Assembly (NCBI RefSeq): GCF_002561455.1 | Contig: NZ_NTUP01000008.1 | Location: 91,333 to 155,332, forward strand | Origin: Bacillus sp. AFS015802 | Lineage (GTDB): Bacteria; Bacillota; Bacilli; Bacillales; Bacillaceae_B | Direction: 5' to 3' | Length of the DNA: 64,000 nucleotides | Shown: piece after piece, positions 52,747 through 63,368 of the stretch | Layout of the letters: each line of letters begins with the position of its first letter | Position numbering within the stretch: position 1 is the stretch's first letter | Notes under the pieces: generated by a model | The model's input: the letters and a program-made list of their open reading frames with translations, nothing else | What the model was told of the DNA's origin: nothing | Database searches by the model: none | Made by a program: the position numbers and the translations under genes

Positions 52747-55156
52747 TGTCATCGTCGACGTCCCTGCCATGCAGACGGATCGGACTTACGATTACAGCAT
52801 CCCTGATGAATGGAAAGGAAGTATCGTTCCCGGTATGAGGGTCATCGTTCCGTTTGGTCCAAGAAAAATCCAGGGCTTTGTCATTGAATTAAAGGATAAA
52901 GGGGAAGTCTCTAAGCTTAAAGCGATCGTCGAACCGATGGATCTTGTGCCGGTCCTGAATAAAGAGTTACTCGCACTCGGGGACTGGCTAACAGAGAAGA
53001 CCCTATGCTTTAAAATCTCAGCCTTTCAAGCGATGCTCCCTGCTGCGATGAAAGCGAAATATGAAAAGTTCATTCAGCTTGAAGAAGGGATGGGTCCAGG
53101 TGAACTTCATCCTTCCCTTCAACACTTCTTTCAGAAGGGAAAAGAGATATCCTGGAAAGCGATTGAAGAAAGCGGCCTGCTCCCCCTGGTACATAAAGAG
53201 GTCAAAAAAGGATCTGTCGAAGTAATCTACAGGGTGAAAGCGAAGGGGAAAAAGAAAACGGTCCGCATGCTTTATCTTAACGTGCCACCAGGTAACGTGG
53301 ATGAAGTGAAGAATGATCTGCCACCCCAGGCGAGCAAGCAAAAACAAATCATCGATTATATGATGGATGCGGCGCCGGGCGGGGATGGGATTCTTGCATC
53401 CACACTCACCGAAGCGATGCATACGACTTCAAGCACGGTCAAGAACTTAGTCCAAAAAGGGATCCTCATTGAGAAGAACGTGGAAATGTACCGCGATCCT
53501 TTTGAAAACAGAACCTTTGAGAAGACGTCTCCCCTGCCACTGACTTCCCAGCAGGAGCAAGCGATTCGCCCTGTTTTAAACACCATCGAAAAGGGGGAAC
53601 ATCACACTTTTCTTCTATACGGTGTAACAGGCAGTGGAAAGACAGAGATTTATCTGCAATCCATCCAACGTGTCTTGCAGGATGGTAAAGAGGCTATTGT
53701 ACTCGTTCCCGAGATTGCCCTGACCCCCCAGATGGTTCACCGCTTTAAAGGTCGCTTTGGTGACGATGTCGCCGTACTGCACAGCGGATTATCCGTAGGG
53801 GAAAAATACGACGAATGGAGAAAGATCCAGCGCAAGGAAGTAAAAGTGGTGGTGGGGGCACGCTCTGCCGTTTTTGCCCCATTTGAGAATATTGGGATCA
53901 TCATCATCGATGAAGAGCATGAAACGAGTTACAAGCAGGAAGAAAATCCACGTTATCATGCGAGGGACGTTGCGATCTATCGGGGTGAATTCCACCAGTG
54001 CCCGGTGATTTTAGGCAGTGCGACCCCTTCCCTGGAATCCTTCGCCCGTGCCTCGAAAAGTGTATACGAACTGCTTACATTGGATAAACGGATGAATGAG
54101 GGACCCCTTCCATCGGTGGATATCGTGGATATGAGGGAGGAACTGAGGAAGGGAAACCGCTCCATGTTTTCAACCAATCTGTTCGAGAAGCTGCAAGCCC
54201 GGATCGAAAAGGGAGAGCAGACCGTCCTTTTCCTTAATCGCAGGGGGCACTCATCCTTCATCATGTGCAGGGATTGCGGATTTGTCCTGCAATGTCCCAA
54301 CTGTGACATCTCCCTGACCTATCACAGGTTTTCGAACGGGATGAAATGTCATTATTGCGGATATGAAGAAGGCGTCCCGACCACTTGTCCGGAATGTACC
54401 AGTGAACATATCCGTTATTTTGGAACGGGTACACAGAAGGTGGAGGAGGAATTGACGAAACTCCTCCCCGATGCAAGGATCATTCGCATGGATGTTGACA
54501 CCACTTCCCGGAAAGGTTCCCATGAAAAGCTCTTGACAGCCTTCGGGGAAGGGAAGGCAGATATCCTCCTGGGGACACAGATGATCGCCAAGGGACTGGA
54601 TTTTCCGAATATCACCCTTGTCGGGGTCCTCAGTGCCGATACAATGCTTCATCTGCCCGACTTCAGGGCAGCAGAAAAGACGTTTCAATTATTGACTCAA
54701 GTAAGTGGGCGCGCCGGAAGGCACACACTGCCCGGGGAAGTCGTCATTCAAACGTACACACCGGAGCACTATTCAATCGAATTAGCATCCCATCATGACT
54801 ACAACCGGTTTTACCAGCAAGAGATGGTGATGAGAAAAATGGGGTCCTATCCTCCTTTTTACTACATCACACTGATCACGTTAAGCCATGAAGATCTCAT
54901 GAAGGTTGTGGATATCTCGGAGAAAATGACAGCTTATATACGTTCGAAGCTATCCGACACAACGATCATCCTTGGGCCGGTTGCATCACCAATCCCCAGG
55001 ATCAAGAATAGATATCGCTATCAATGTTTGATAAAATACAAGCGGGAACCAAATCTTGGCAGCACATTAAAGACTGTGCTTGATCAGTTTCAACAACAGT
55101 ATGCATCACAAGGGCTCACAATCTCGATAGATGTGAACCCTTATATGATGATGTAA
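52733..55156 (+). CDS. priA: Primosomal replication restart helicase PriA
   Basis: An 807-residue superfamily 2 helicase that reloads the replisome at stalled forks. An N-terminal 3'-end-binding domain and winged helix precede the helicase core with Walker A GVTGSGKTEIY near residue 300, IIDEEHETSYKQ near 390 and a zinc region with eight cysteines (CRDCGFVLQCPNC ... CHYCGY ... CPEC, about 510-565). The ATG at 52733 follows GAAGAAGGGTG and lies within coaBC; an in-frame GTG nine bases earlier is less likely. Confidence 0.96.
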   Translation: MNVASVIVDVPAMQTDRTYDYSIPDEWKGSIVPGMRVIVPFGPRKIQGFVIELKDKGEVSKLKAIVEPMDLVPVLNKELLALGDWLTEKTLCFKISAFQAMLPAAMKAKYEKFIQLEEGMGPGELHPSLQHFFQKGKEISWKAIEESGLLPLVHKEVKKGSVEVIYRVKAKGKKKTVRMLYLNVPPGNVDEVKNDLPPQASKQKQIIDYMMDAAPGGDGILASTLTEAMHTTSSTVKNLVQKGILIEKNVEMYRDPFENRTFEKTSPLPLTSQQEQAIRPVLNTIEKGEHHTFLLYGVTGSGKTEIYLQSIQRVLQDGKEAIVLVPEIALTPQMVHRFKGRFGDDVAVLHSGLSVGEKYDEWRKIQRKEVKVVVGARSAVFAPFENIGIIIIDEEHETSYKQEENPRYHARDVAIYRGEFHQCPVILGSATPSLESFARASKSVYELLTLDKRMNEGPLPSVDIVDMREELRKGNRSMFSTNLFEKLQARIEKGEQTVLFLNRRGHSSFIMCRDCGFVLQCPNCDISLTYHRFSNGMKCHYCGYEEGVPTTCPECTSEHIRYFGTGTQKVEEELTKLLPDARIIRMDVDTTSRKGSHEKLLTAFGEGKADILLGTQMIAKGLDFPNITLVGVLSADTMLHLPDFRAAEKTFQLLTQVSGRAGRHTLPGEVVIQTYTPEHYSIELASHHDYNRFYQQEMVMRKMGSYPPFYYITLITLSHEDLMKVVDISEKMTAYIRSKLSDTTIILGPVASPIPRIKNRYRYQCLIKYKREPNLGSTLKTVLDQFQQQYASQGLTISIDVNPYMMM

Positions 55157-55187
55157 CACTATTCACATAGAAAAATGGAGGACAGTT

Positions 55188-55670
55188 ATGGCAATACTTC
55201 CAATCGTCATGCATCCGAATGCCATCTTGGAAAAAGAATGTGAGAAGGTAACGGAGTTTGATAAAAAACTAAAGAAATTACTGACCAATATGTATGACAC
55301 GATGATTGAGGCGGATGGTGTAGGGCTTGCAGCCCCTCAAGTGGGTATCGACCTTCAGGTAGCCATCGTCGACATCGGGGATGATTCGGGGACGATCGAA
55401 CTGATCAATCCTGAAATCATCGAGAGTGACGGATCTCAAACCGATCTTGAAGGGTGCCTGAGTTTTCCGGGACTATACGGTGAAGTGACACGTCCCTATT
55501 CCATCAGGGTCCGGACGCAGGACCGGAAGGGAAGAACGATCGAATTTCAGGCTCAGGACTTTTTAGCAAGGGCAATACAGCATGAAATTGATCATCTCCA
55601 CGGCATTTTATTCACCTCAAAAGTAGAAAAATACGTGACAGAAGAAGAACTGGAAGGGTATGAAGCTTAA
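55188..55670 (+). CDS. def: Peptide deformylase
   Basis: A 160-residue metal hydrolase that removes formyl groups from new proteins. All three motifs are intact: [10 protein letters not shown] near residue 44, EGCLSFPG near 88 and QHEIDHLHG near 130, giving the cysteine and two histidines that hold the metal. It is the shorter type, like B. subtilis Def rather than YkrB. Its stop overlaps the fmt start (TAATG). Confidence 0.97.
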   Translation: MAILPIVMHPNAILEKECEKVTEFDKKLKKLLTNMYDTMIEADGVGLAAPQVGIDLQVAIVDIGDDSGTIELINPEIIESDGSQTDLEGCLSFPGLYGEVTRPYSIRVRTQDRKGRTIEFQAQDFLARAIQHEIDHLHGILFTSKVEKYVTEEELEGYEA

Positions 55671-56620
55671 TGACAAAAGTGATTTTTATGGGAACACCTG
55701 ATTTTTCGGTTCCTGTACTTCAATCTTTAATAGACGAAAATTATGATGTGATTGCGGTTGTGACACAGCCTGATCGCCCGGTTGGGAGAAAAAGGATCCT
55801 TACCCCCCCACCTGTAAAAGTGGCAGCGGAGAAGCATGGTATCCCGGTCTATCAGCCTGAAAAGATTAAGAATGAAGAAGAGTTGAACCAAGTGCTGGCA
55901 TTGAAGCCCGATCTTATCGTGACGGCTGCTTTCGGACAGATCCTCCCGAATGAACTGCTCGAGGCACCACAGTACGGATGCATCAATGTCCACGCCTCAT
56001 TACTTCCTGAACTGAGAGGCGGAGCACCGATTCATTATTCCATTCTTCAGGGGAAAAAGAAAACGGGGATCACCATTATGTATATGGTGGAAAAACTGGA
56101 TGCAGGAGACATCATCAGTCAAGTGGAAGTGGATATTGAAGAACGTGACCATGTGGGCACCCTTCATGACAAACTGAGCGCTGCAGGCGCGAAGTTGCTG
56201 ATCGAAACCATCCCGCCGCTTCTGGAAGGTGAAATTACCCCTGTGAAACAGGATGATGCTGAAGCCACATTTGCCCGAAACATCAAACGGGAACAAGAGA
56301 AGATAGACTGGACGAAAGACGGGGAAGAAGTCTATAACCATATCAGGGGACTTCATCCTTGGCCGGTTGCGTACACCACATTTGACGGTTCTGTCATGAA
56401 GGTATGGTGGGGAGAGAAAGTGAACGTGAACCCATCTTCCCCTGGAGAAATCATCAGCGTTGAGGAGGATGGTTTCGTTGTTGCAACCGGGAATGCAATA
56501 GGAATCAAACTAACCGATATTCAGCCTTCCGGTAAGAAGAGAATGAGTGCAAAGGACTACCTCAGGGGAGCCGGGTCACATGTAAAAGCCGGTATGATGT
56601 TAGGAGAAGAAAATGAGTAA
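55670..56620 (+). CDS. fmt: Methionyl-tRNA formyltransferase
   Basis: A 316-residue enzyme that formylates initiator Met-tRNA. The start [20 protein letters not shown], the catalytic N-x-H and SLLP stretch ([17 protein letters not shown] near residue 105) and LDAGDIISQ near 142 are as expected, followed by the C-terminal tRNA-binding domain. It is paired with def, which reverses the modification, and overlaps rsmB by eight bases. Confidence 0.97.
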   Translation: MTKVIFMGTPDFSVPVLQSLIDENYDVIAVVTQPDRPVGRKRILTPPPVKVAAEKHGIPVYQPEKIKNEEELNQVLALKPDLIVTAAFGQILPNELLEAPQYGCINVHASLLPELRGGAPIHYSILQGKKKTGITIMYMVEKLDAGDIISQVEVDIEERDHVGTLHDKLSAAGAKLLIETIPPLLEGEITPVKQDDAEATFARNIKREQEKIDWTKDGEEVYNHIRGLHPWPVAYTTFDGSVMKVWWGEKVNVNPSSPGEIISVEEDGFVVATGNAIGIKLTDIQPSGKKRMSAKDYLRGAGSHVKAGMMLGEENE

Positions 56621-57950
56621 ACGAAATAAAACTGTACGTGAAGCAGCACTCGAGGTCATCGAGTCGGTTGAAAAAAATCAATCGTATAGTAATTTACTGC
56701 TTCATACCGTGATAGAGAAAAACGAACTGCCGAGTAAGGACATCGGTCTTTTGACGGAGCTGACGTATGGGACCATCCAACGGAAAATGACGCTGGATTT
56801 CTATTTAGCCCCATTCATTAAAGGAAAGCTGGATGGCTGGGTACGCCAATTATTGCGATTATCCCTCTATCAGCTGGTCTATTTAGACAGGATACCGGAT
56901 CGTGCCGTTTTTTATGAAGCGGTTGAAATCGCAAAAAAAAGAGGGCATAAAGGAATCTCCGGTTTAGTCAATGGAGTACTGAGATCTGTGCAGCGCAAAG
57001 GTCTGCCGACTCTCGATTCCATCAAGGACCCGGTGGAAAGGGTCGCCATCGAAACGAGTCATCCCTACTGGCTTGTGAAGAGATGGGAAGAGCAATTCGG
57101 CCTGGAGAAAACGAAAAAGATGTGCGAAACCAATTTAATCGCACCTAATCAAACGGCTCGCGTGAACACAACGAAAGTCAGCCGGGATGAACTGTTAGAA
57201 CTGTTGACGGATGCGGGAAGTGACGTGAGGGAAAGTCCCATCGTCCCAGAGGCGGTCCAGTCACTCAGGGGGAATATCGCCAAGACAGAAGCCTATGGAA
57301 AAGGGCAATGCACCATCCAGGATGAAAGTTCGATGCTTGTCTCCTATGCCTTGAAGCTTGAAAAAGGTATGAAGGTGTTGGATGCATGTGCGGCACCGGG
57401 AGGGAAAACCACCCACATCGCGGAGAAGCTCTCCGGAACAGGGGATGTCCATGCTTTGGACCTGCACAAGCACAAGGTCAAATTGATTGACGAAAATGCT
57501 TCCCGGCTCGGGCTGACCAATGTTCACACGGCTGTCCTTGATAGCCGGAAAGCCGGAGAGAAATTTGAAAAAGAAAGCTTCGACCGAATTTTAGTCGATG
57601 CACCATGCTCCGGTCTGGGTGTCCTCAGAAGAAAACCGGATATCAAATATGCAAAAAAGGAAGCGGATCTTCAATCTCTTCAAAAGATCCAGCTCGACAT
57701 TCTTTCAGCCGTTGCGCCATTATTAAAAAAAGACGGTTTATTGGTTTATAGTACATGCACAGTGGACCGAAATGAAAATGAAGGGACCGTCACATCTTTT
57801 CTCAGTGATCACCCTGAATTTGAGCTTCATCCACTCGACAACTTGCCGGATGCGGTGAAGCCGTTCATTGAGGGCAGCCAAATGCAAATATTCCCACAAG
57901 ATTTCGGAGGGGACGGCTTCTTTATTTCGTGCTTCCGAAAAAAGGATTGA
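56613..57950 (+). CDS. rsmB: 16S rRNA m5C967 methyltransferase RsmB
   Basis: A 445-residue protein with an N-terminal NusB-like domain (about 1-140) and a SAM-dependent RNA methyltransferase domain. SAM motif [17 protein letters not shown] is near residue 253, and the two catalytic cysteines lie in [17 protein letters not shown] near 330 and [13 protein letters not shown] near 382. In B. subtilis rlmN follows; here only 133 non-coding bases separate rsmB from prpC. Confidence 0.96.
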   Translation: MSKRNKTVREAALEVIESVEKNQSYSNLLLHTVIEKNELPSKDIGLLTELTYGTIQRKMTLDFYLAPFIKGKLDGWVRQLLRLSLYQLVYLDRIPDRAVFYEAVEIAKKRGHKGISGLVNGVLRSVQRKGLPTLDSIKDPVERVAIETSHPYWLVKRWEEQFGLEKTKKMCETNLIAPNQTARVNTTKVSRDELLELLTDAGSDVRESPIVPEAVQSLRGNIAKTEAYGKGQCTIQDESSMLVSYALKLEKGMKVLDACAAPGGKTTHIAEKLSGTGDVHALDLHKHKVKLIDENASRLGLTNVHTAVLDSRKAGEKFEKESFDRILVDAPCSGLGVLRRKPDIKYAKKEADLQSLQKIQLDILSAVAPLLKKDGLLVYSTCTVDRNENEGTVTSFLSDHPEFELHPLDNLPDAVKPFIEGSQMQIFPQDFGGDGFFISCFRKKD

Positions 57951-58083
57951 GTCGATTTTCATCAAATGTTGAAAGTAAAGCAGGAAAATTCACTGTAAAA
58001 GTCGTAAAAGTACAACAGACCTTTAGTATGTGCTAGACGGAGCGACATGAAATAGGTGCAGAAGAAGAGAAGAGGTGACCTAA

Positions 58084-58833
58084 GTGAAGACGGTTTATTA
58101 TACGGACAAAGGGAAAGTACGCCAACTCAATGAAGATAGTGCCGGCGTTTTCGTGAATCAACATGGAGATCTTTTAGCTGTTGTAGCAGATGGGATGGGC
58201 GGCCACAGGGCGGGGGACGTTGCCAGTGAGCTTACCATTTCCATCTTAAAGGACTTATGGGAGAAAACCGAGAAATTTCACACCGCTGATGAAGCAGAAA
58301 ATTGGTTAAAAACAACTATTAACGAAGTAAACAAAGAAGTATATACTTATTCTCAATCCAATTCCGAGTGCGAAGGAATGGGGACGACACTCGTCGGAGC
58401 CATCTGCACTTCGTTATTCGCCACCATTGTCAATATCGGTGACAGCAGGGGGTATATCTTGAACGAAAATGGGTTTCATCAGTTAACTGAAGATCATACC
58501 CTTGTGAATGAATTGGTCAGAAGCGGTGAAATCTCCAAGGAAGATGCAGAGCATCATCCAAGAAAAAATGTGATACTTAGAGCGATTGGAACGGAAGCTA
58601 CCATTACGATGGATATTAAAACGATCATGTTCGAAGAGGAAGATGTCATTCTTTTGTGTTCAGACGGTCTTTCTAATAAAGTCTCTACAAAAGAAATGAA
58701 AGAGGTACTGGACCAGGATCACTCTCTGGAGAAAAAAGGGGAGTCGCTCGTTCATTTAGCCAATGAATATGGCGGTGAGGATAATATTACCGTAGTAATT
58801 GTTGAGTTTGCCGCTGAAACGGAAAGCGGGTGA
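58084..58833 (+). CDS. prpC: PP2C-type protein phosphatase PrpC
   Basis: A 249-residue metal-dependent Ser/Thr phosphatase. It shows the family aspartates in VVADGMGGHRAGDVA near residue 35, GDSRGYILNENG near 118 and GGEDNITVVIVE near 230. It removes phosphates placed by PrkC, its partner in the next gene. The GTG start follows AAGAGGTGACC. The stop lies four bases before the prkC start. Confidence 0.96.
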   Translation: MKTVYYTDKGKVRQLNEDSAGVFVNQHGDLLAVVADGMGGHRAGDVASELTISILKDLWEKTEKFHTADEAENWLKTTINEVNKEVYTYSQSNSECEGMGTTLVGAICTSLFATIVNIGDSRGYILNENGFHQLTEDHTLVNELVRSGEISKEDAEHHPRKNVILRAIGTEATITMDIKTIMFEEEDVILLCSDGLSNKVSTKEMKEVLDQDHSLEKKGESLVHLANEYGGEDNITVVIVEFAAETESG

Positions 58834-58837
58834 AAAC

Positions 58838-60877
58838 ATGATGGAAGGTAAGCGCATCAGTGGGCGTTACAGAATCATTAAACTCATTGGTGGAGGGGGA
58901 ATGGCCAATGTTTATTTAGCTCACGATGTCATTCTTGATCGTGAAGTGGCCATTAAAATGCTCCGGATCGACTTTGCCAATGAAGAGGAATTCATTAAGA
59001 GATTCCAACGGGAAGCCCAATCTGCTACAAGCCTTGCTCACCCGAATATCGTGAGCATCTATGATGTAGGGGAAGAGGACGACCTTTATTATATCGTCAT
59101 GGAATATGTCCATGGCATGACGTTAAAGCAATACATACAGCAGCACTCGCCGGTACGTGTCGATAAGGCGATCGATATCATGAAGCAGTTGACCATAGCG
59201 ATGTCACATGCGCATCAGAATCATATCGTGCACCGGGACATCAAGCCTCATAACATCCTTCTTGATGAAGAAGGAAATGTGAAGATAACCGATTTTGGGA
59301 TCGCCATGGCACTTAGTGCCACATCGATCACACAGACCAATTCGGTCCTGGGATCAGTTCACTACCTATCCCCCGAACAGGCACGGGGCGGCATGGCAAC
59401 GAAAAAATCGGATATTTACTCACTCGGGATCGTGATGTTCGAGTTGTTGACGGGCAGACTGCCGTTCTCAGGAGAATCCGCCGTCTCGATTGCCTTGAAG
59501 CATCTGCAATCTGAAACACCGTCATTGAAAAGGTGGAATCCCGACATTCCCCAAAGTGTGGAAAATATCGTCCTGAAGGCAACGGCCAAGGACCCCTTCC
59601 GACGATATGACAGCCTTGAGGAAATGGATGAAGACCTTTCAACAGCCTTGGATCCGGATCGCATGAATGAACCCAAATTTGCCGTTCCCCTTGATGATGA
59701 AGCGACAAAGGCCATTCCGGTCATTACGGACCAGAAGGCTTATTCGAACCTTGATGATACCATCGTCCATCATCAAACCAATGCACACGATGTCGAGACA
59801 AAGCCGACCCCGCCGGTGAAAGAGGGGAAGAAGGGGAAGAAGAAGGATAAATCCAACCCTCCCAAGAAGAAAAGTAAAAAGAAATGGCCGATATTGATTA
59901 TTGGTTTATTCTTTTTGTTGATTCTGTTGGGAGTTGCCGCTGTGACGATGGTACCTGATTTACTGGGGCCGAAAGAGATAGAAGTACCGGAAGTTTCTGA
60001 GATGGACCAAACCGAAGCGATTTCAGCGATCATCTCTGCAGGGTTTGTAGTAGGTGAAACAAAAGAAATAGCCGATGAAACGATTCGTGAAGGTTACGTA
60101 ATCAAAACGAAACCTAAAGCGGGACGGATGGCTAATGAAGGATCCGAGGTCGATATTTACGTCAGTACCGGTAAAGAAAAAGTGGAAGTCGGGGACTATG
60201 TCAGCAAGGATTTTGAGGAAGTGTCGGCTGAATTGGAAGCAAAGGGATTTACGGTAGAGAAAGACGAAGAGTTTAATGAAGATGAGGCCCAGGGAACGAT
60301 CCTGGATCAGGACCCTTCACCAGGGGAAGAAGTCGTGGCTGAAGAGACGACGATAACCTTTAATGTCAGTAAGGGGAGAGAATCTTTTGATTTAGACAGC
60401 TTGGTAGGTTTCGATCAAACGGCACTCGATAAATATGAAGCATCAAAAGGTTTAAATATCATTGTTCAAAGTGAAGAATTCTCATCAGAAGTAGAAGACG
60501 GCAGGGTTATTTCTCACAAACCTAATCCAGGTACGCCTATTTCAAAAGGGGAAACGGTCTACGTAGTAATGTCTAAGGGAAAGGAACCTCCTAAGGAAGA
60601 GGAGCCACCTAAGGAAGTCCCTACCGAAGAATTTACTTTTAAAGTAACCGTTCCTTACACAAAAGGTGATGGGACTCCTCAACCAATAGAAATTTGGATT
60701 GATGACAAAGACAGTAGCTATGAAGATCCCGATCCTGCTGAAGTGGACGGTATTACCCAGGAGAAAGAGTACACTATAACGTTAACCTTAGAAGAAGGAA
60801 CTCAGGGGAAATACAAAATATTGAGAGATGGAAAAGTGTATGAAGAAAAAATTGTTGAGAATCCTAAAGAAGAATAA
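58838..60877 (+). CDS. prkC: PASTA-domain Ser/Thr protein kinase PrkC
   Basis: A 679-residue bitopic kinase that senses muropeptides and wakes spores. The kinase domain (about 10-275) has GGGGMANVYLA, VAIKML, HRDIKPHN and DFGIA; a lysine-rich juxtamembrane stretch leads to a membrane helix (about 348-370), then three extracytoplasmic PASTA repeats and a C-terminal Ig-like domain. At 679 residues it is longer than the 648 of B. subtilis; the extra length is in the linker. Two adjacent ATGs (58838, 58841) are possible. Confidence 0.96.
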   Translation: MMEGKRISGRYRIIKLIGGGGMANVYLAHDVILDREVAIKMLRIDFANEEEFIKRFQREAQSATSLAHPNIVSIYDVGEEDDLYYIVMEYVHGMTLKQYIQQHSPVRVDKAIDIMKQLTIAMSHAHQNHIVHRDIKPHNILLDEEGNVKITDFGIAMALSATSITQTNSVLGSVHYLSPEQARGGMATKKSDIYSLGIVMFELLTGRLPFSGESAVSIALKHLQSETPSLKRWNPDIPQSVENIVLKATAKDPFRRYDSLEEMDEDLSTALDPDRMNEPKFAVPLDDEATKAIPVITDQKAYSNLDDTIVHHQTNAHDVETKPTPPVKEGKKGKKKDKSNPPKKKSKKKWPILIIGLFFLLILLGVAAVTMVPDLLGPKEIEVPEVSEMDQTEAISAIISAGFVVGETKEIADETIREGYVIKTKPKAGRMANEGSEVDIYVSTGKEKVEVGDYVSKDFEEVSAELEAKGFTVEKDEEFNEDEAQGTILDQDPSPGEEVVAEETTITFNVSKGRESFDLDSLVGFDQTALDKYEASKGLNIIVQSEEFSSEVEDGRVISHKPNPGTPISKGETVYVVMSKGKEPPKEEEPPKEVPTEEFTFKVTVPYTKGDGTPQPIEIWIDDKDSSYEDPDPAEVDGITQEKEYTITLTLEEGTQGKYKILRDGKVYEEKIVENPKEE

Positions 60878-60921
60878 ATGTTAACTGCCAAGGGGCTGTG
60901 CCTGGGTTTTCACGACCTGAC

Positions 60922-60977
60922 GGGACAGTCCTCTTGTTTTCCTTTATAATGATAGTGATACATAATGAAGAGGACTG
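60922..60977 (+). promoter_or_regulatory. Candidate rsgA promoter flanked by an inverted repeat
   Basis: GGGACA (60922-60927), 17 bp, TATAAT (60945-60950). CAGTCCTCTT (60926-60935) overlaps the -35 and is repeated inverted as AAGAGGACTG at 60968-60977, downstream of the probable start site. The arrangement looks like a two-site operator or a large stem; no regulator is known to me. Confidence 0.5.
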
Positions 60978-61015
60978 AATGATTCAGATAAATATGGTTG
61001 AATAGGAGGTTTCGA

Positions 61016-61897
61016 ATGCCTGAAGGAAAGATTATCAAAGCCTTAAGTGGATTTTATTATGTACTTTCAGAGGGAAGCGTCACCCAATGTCGGGGCAGGG
61101 GGAATTTTCGTAAAAATAAAATAACGCCCCTGGTCGGTGATCATGTTGAATTTCAAGCAGAGAACAAAACGGATGGGTACATCCTGAAAGTGTTTGATCG
61201 AAAGAATGAATTGGTGCGGCCCCCGATCGCAAATGTCGATCAGGCCATATTGGTCTTCTCTGCCAGTGAACCCGATTTCAGTCCGGCCCTGCTGGACAGG
61301 TTTCTCGTATTAGTGGAAAGTAAAGAAATCGAACCACTTATCTGCGTAACGAAAATGGACCTGCTTACACCGGACCAATCACAAAAAATCGAACAATATG
61401 TGACAAATTACCGTTCATTTGGGTATGAAGTTCTGATGACCTCTTCAAAAACCGAGCACGGAGTAGAGGAATTAACCCCTTATTTAAAAGATAAGATCTC
61501 TGTCTTTGCCGGTCAATCCGGAGTAGGGAAATCATCTTTGCTGAATGCTCTGAAGCCCGAACTGAAATTGAAGACGGCCATGATTTCTTCCCACCTGGGG
61601 CGTGGGAAGCATACGACCCGCCATGTAGAGCTCATCGATATAAAGGATGGGCTGGTCGCCGATACGCCAGGCTTTAGTTCACTGGAGTTTTCAGAGCTTG
61701 AAATAGAAGAGCTGCCGCAATGCTTCCCAGAAATGGTAGAGGTAGCTGAACAGTGTAAATTCAGGGGTTGCCTTCATATCAATGAACCGAAATGTGCAGT
61801 GAAAACGGCAGTGGAAGAGGGAGAGATCCCTGATTACCGCTACGACCATTACTTAACTTTCCATAAAGAAATCAAAGATAGAAAGCCGAGGTATTAA
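61016..61897 (+). CDS. rsgA: Ribosome small-subunit GTPase RsgA (CpgA)
   Basis: A 293-residue circularly permuted GTPase that helps mature the 30S subunit. An OB-fold start precedes the permuted G motifs: TKMDLL near residue 118, GQSGVGKSSLLNAL near 166 and DTPGFSS near 215, then a zinc motif EQCKFRGCLHINEPKCAV near 242. The ATG at 61016 follows AATAGGAGG; an earlier in-frame ATG at 60998 lacks a ribosome site. rpe follows after three bases. Confidence 0.96.
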   Translation: MPEGKIIKALSGFYYVLSEGSVTQCRGRGNFRKNKITPLVGDHVEFQAENKTDGYILKVFDRKNELVRPPIANVDQAILVFSASEPDFSPALLDRFLVLVESKEIEPLICVTKMDLLTPDQSQKIEQYVTNYRSFGYEVLMTSSKTEHGVEELTPYLKDKISVFAGQSGVGKSSLLNALKPELKLKTAMISSHLGRGKHTTRHVELIDIKDGLVADTPGFSSLEFSELEIEELPQCFPEMVEVAEQCKFRGCLHINEPKCAVKTAVEEGEIPDYRYDHYLTFHKEIKDRKPRY

Positions 61898-61900
61898 AAT

Positions 61901-62551
61901 ATGAAAATCGCACCATCCATTCTTTCTGCCAATTTTGCAGAGTTAGGAAATGAAATCAAAGAAGTCGAACAGGGGGGAGCGGACTATATCCATGTGGACG
62001 TCATGGATGGTCACTTCGTACCGAATATTACGCTCGGGCCAATGATCGTAAAAGCGATCCGTCCACTTACAACGTTGCCATTGGATGTCCATCTCATGAT
62101 TGAAAACCCAAGTCAATACATCGAAGCTTTTGCCGATGCGGGGGCGGACTATATTACCGTCCATGTAGAAGCAGACCCCCATTTGCATAGAACGATCCAA
62201 ATGATCAAAGGCAAGGGAGTCAAAGCGGGTGTCGTCCTGAATCCAGGTACCCCCGCAGAATCGATCAGACCTATCTTGCAAGATGTCGATATGGTCCTCT
62301 TGATGACCGTAAACCCTGGATTTGGCGGGCAATCATTCATCCCGTCGGTCGTACCGAAAATCAAGCAGATCCGTGAATGGGCCAATGAAGTCAATCCTTC
62401 ACTCGAAATCGAAGTGGACGGTGGCATCAATCCTGAAACGGCTGCCGTTTGTGCCGAAGCGGGTGCAGACGTATTTGTAGCTGGATCTGCCATCTATAAT
62501 CAGAGTGATCGTGGAGCGGCAATTGAAGAATTGAAGAAATCTCTCGCATAA
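61901..62551 (+). CDS. rpe: Ribulose-phosphate 3-epimerase
   Basis: A 216-residue TIM-barrel enzyme of the pentose phosphate pathway. The metal and catalytic residues are in APSILSANF, HVDVMDGHFVPNITLG near residue 31, MTVNPGFGGQSFI near 137 and VDGGINPETA near 172. It begins three bases after rsgA, so the two are co-transcribed. Confidence 0.97.
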   Translation: MKIAPSILSANFAELGNEIKEVEQGGADYIHVDVMDGHFVPNITLGPMIVKAIRPLTTLPLDVHLMIENPSQYIEAFADAGADYITVHVEADPHLHRTIQMIKGKGVKAGVVLNPGTPAESIRPILQDVDMVLLMTVNPGFGGQSFIPSVVPKIKQIREWANEVNPSLEIEVDGGINPETAAVCAEAGADVFVAGSAIYNQSDRGAAIEELKKSLA

Positions 62552-62559
62552 GAGAGGAC

Positions 62560-62587
62560 AGGCTGATCCATAGGGTCGGTCTATTTT
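62560..62587 (+). terminator. Weak hairpin between rpe and thiN
   Basis: AGGCTGATCC (62560-62569) can pair, with three wobble pairs, with GGGTCGGTCT (62573-62582), followed by ATTTTT. It is probably a partial terminator. Confidence 0.45.
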
Positions 62588-62607
62588 TATAAAAAGGGAG
62601 TGGAGAT

Positions 62608-63264
62608 ATGGAAATCAATATCGTTGCCGGCGGACCTGTAAGATACATCCCAAACTTGCACTCATTTTGTGGTGAAGAGGTGAACTGGGTTGGTGTCGAC
62701 CGGGGTGTGTACACCTTATTGAAACAGCAGATCGAACCCCATATCGCGTTCGGGGATTTTGATTCAGTGAACACGGAAGAGTGGGAGCTGATCCAGGTAA
62801 AAGTCCGGGAAGTAAATCGCTATCAGCCGGAAAAGGACGAGACGGACCTTGAACTTGCATTGAACTGGGCGATTGATCAGAAACCCGCCAAAATTTCCAT
62901 TTTCGGTGCCACCGGGGGAAGGCTTGATCACTTCATGGGTAACCTGCAATTATTAATGACTCCGAAACTTTTAGAAGCCCGCATTAAAGTGGAAATGATT
63001 GACGTTCAAAATCGGTTATACCTTGCTGAATCCGGTGAGCATTCCGTTGAACGAATCCCGGAATTACAGTATATTTCCTTTGTCCCTGTAACCCGGAATG
63101 TCGAAGGGATCACCCTCACCGGCTTTAAGTATCCATTAAAAAACCGGAATATTTCTAGAGGATCCACACTATGTATTAGTAATGAACTTATACAATCATC
63201 TGGTACTTTTTCCTTTTCAAATGGCATATTAATGGTGATAAGAAGCAGCGATAAAAGCTTCTGA
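62608..63264 (+). CDS. thiN: Thiamine pyrophosphokinase
   Basis: A 218-residue enzyme that converts thiamine to thiamine diphosphate with ATP. The catalytic aspartates lie in AFGDFDSVN near residue 50 and EKDETDLELALNWA near 75; FGATGGRLDHFMGNL near 98 is conserved. The ATG follows AAAGGGAGTGGAG. It ends the rsgA-rpe-thiN set, with spoVM next. Confidence 0.95.
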   Translation: MEINIVAGGPVRYIPNLHSFCGEEVNWVGVDRGVYTLLKQQIEPHIAFGDFDSVNTEEWELIQVKVREVNRYQPEKDETDLELALNWAIDQKPAKISIFGATGGRLDHFMGNLQLLMTPKLLEARIKVEMIDVQNRLYLAESGEHSVERIPELQYISFVPVTRNVEGITLTGFKYPLKNRNISRGSTLCISNELIQSSGTFSFSNGILMVIRSSDKSF

Positions 63265-63368
63265 TGACCAGGTAGAAAAGAAGACGTACTTAACTGAAAC
63301 TGCTTGAATAGACTGAACTGTTGTCAAGCGAAACATTACGTTCTTTAGATTGTGGGGAGGGACTTTAA

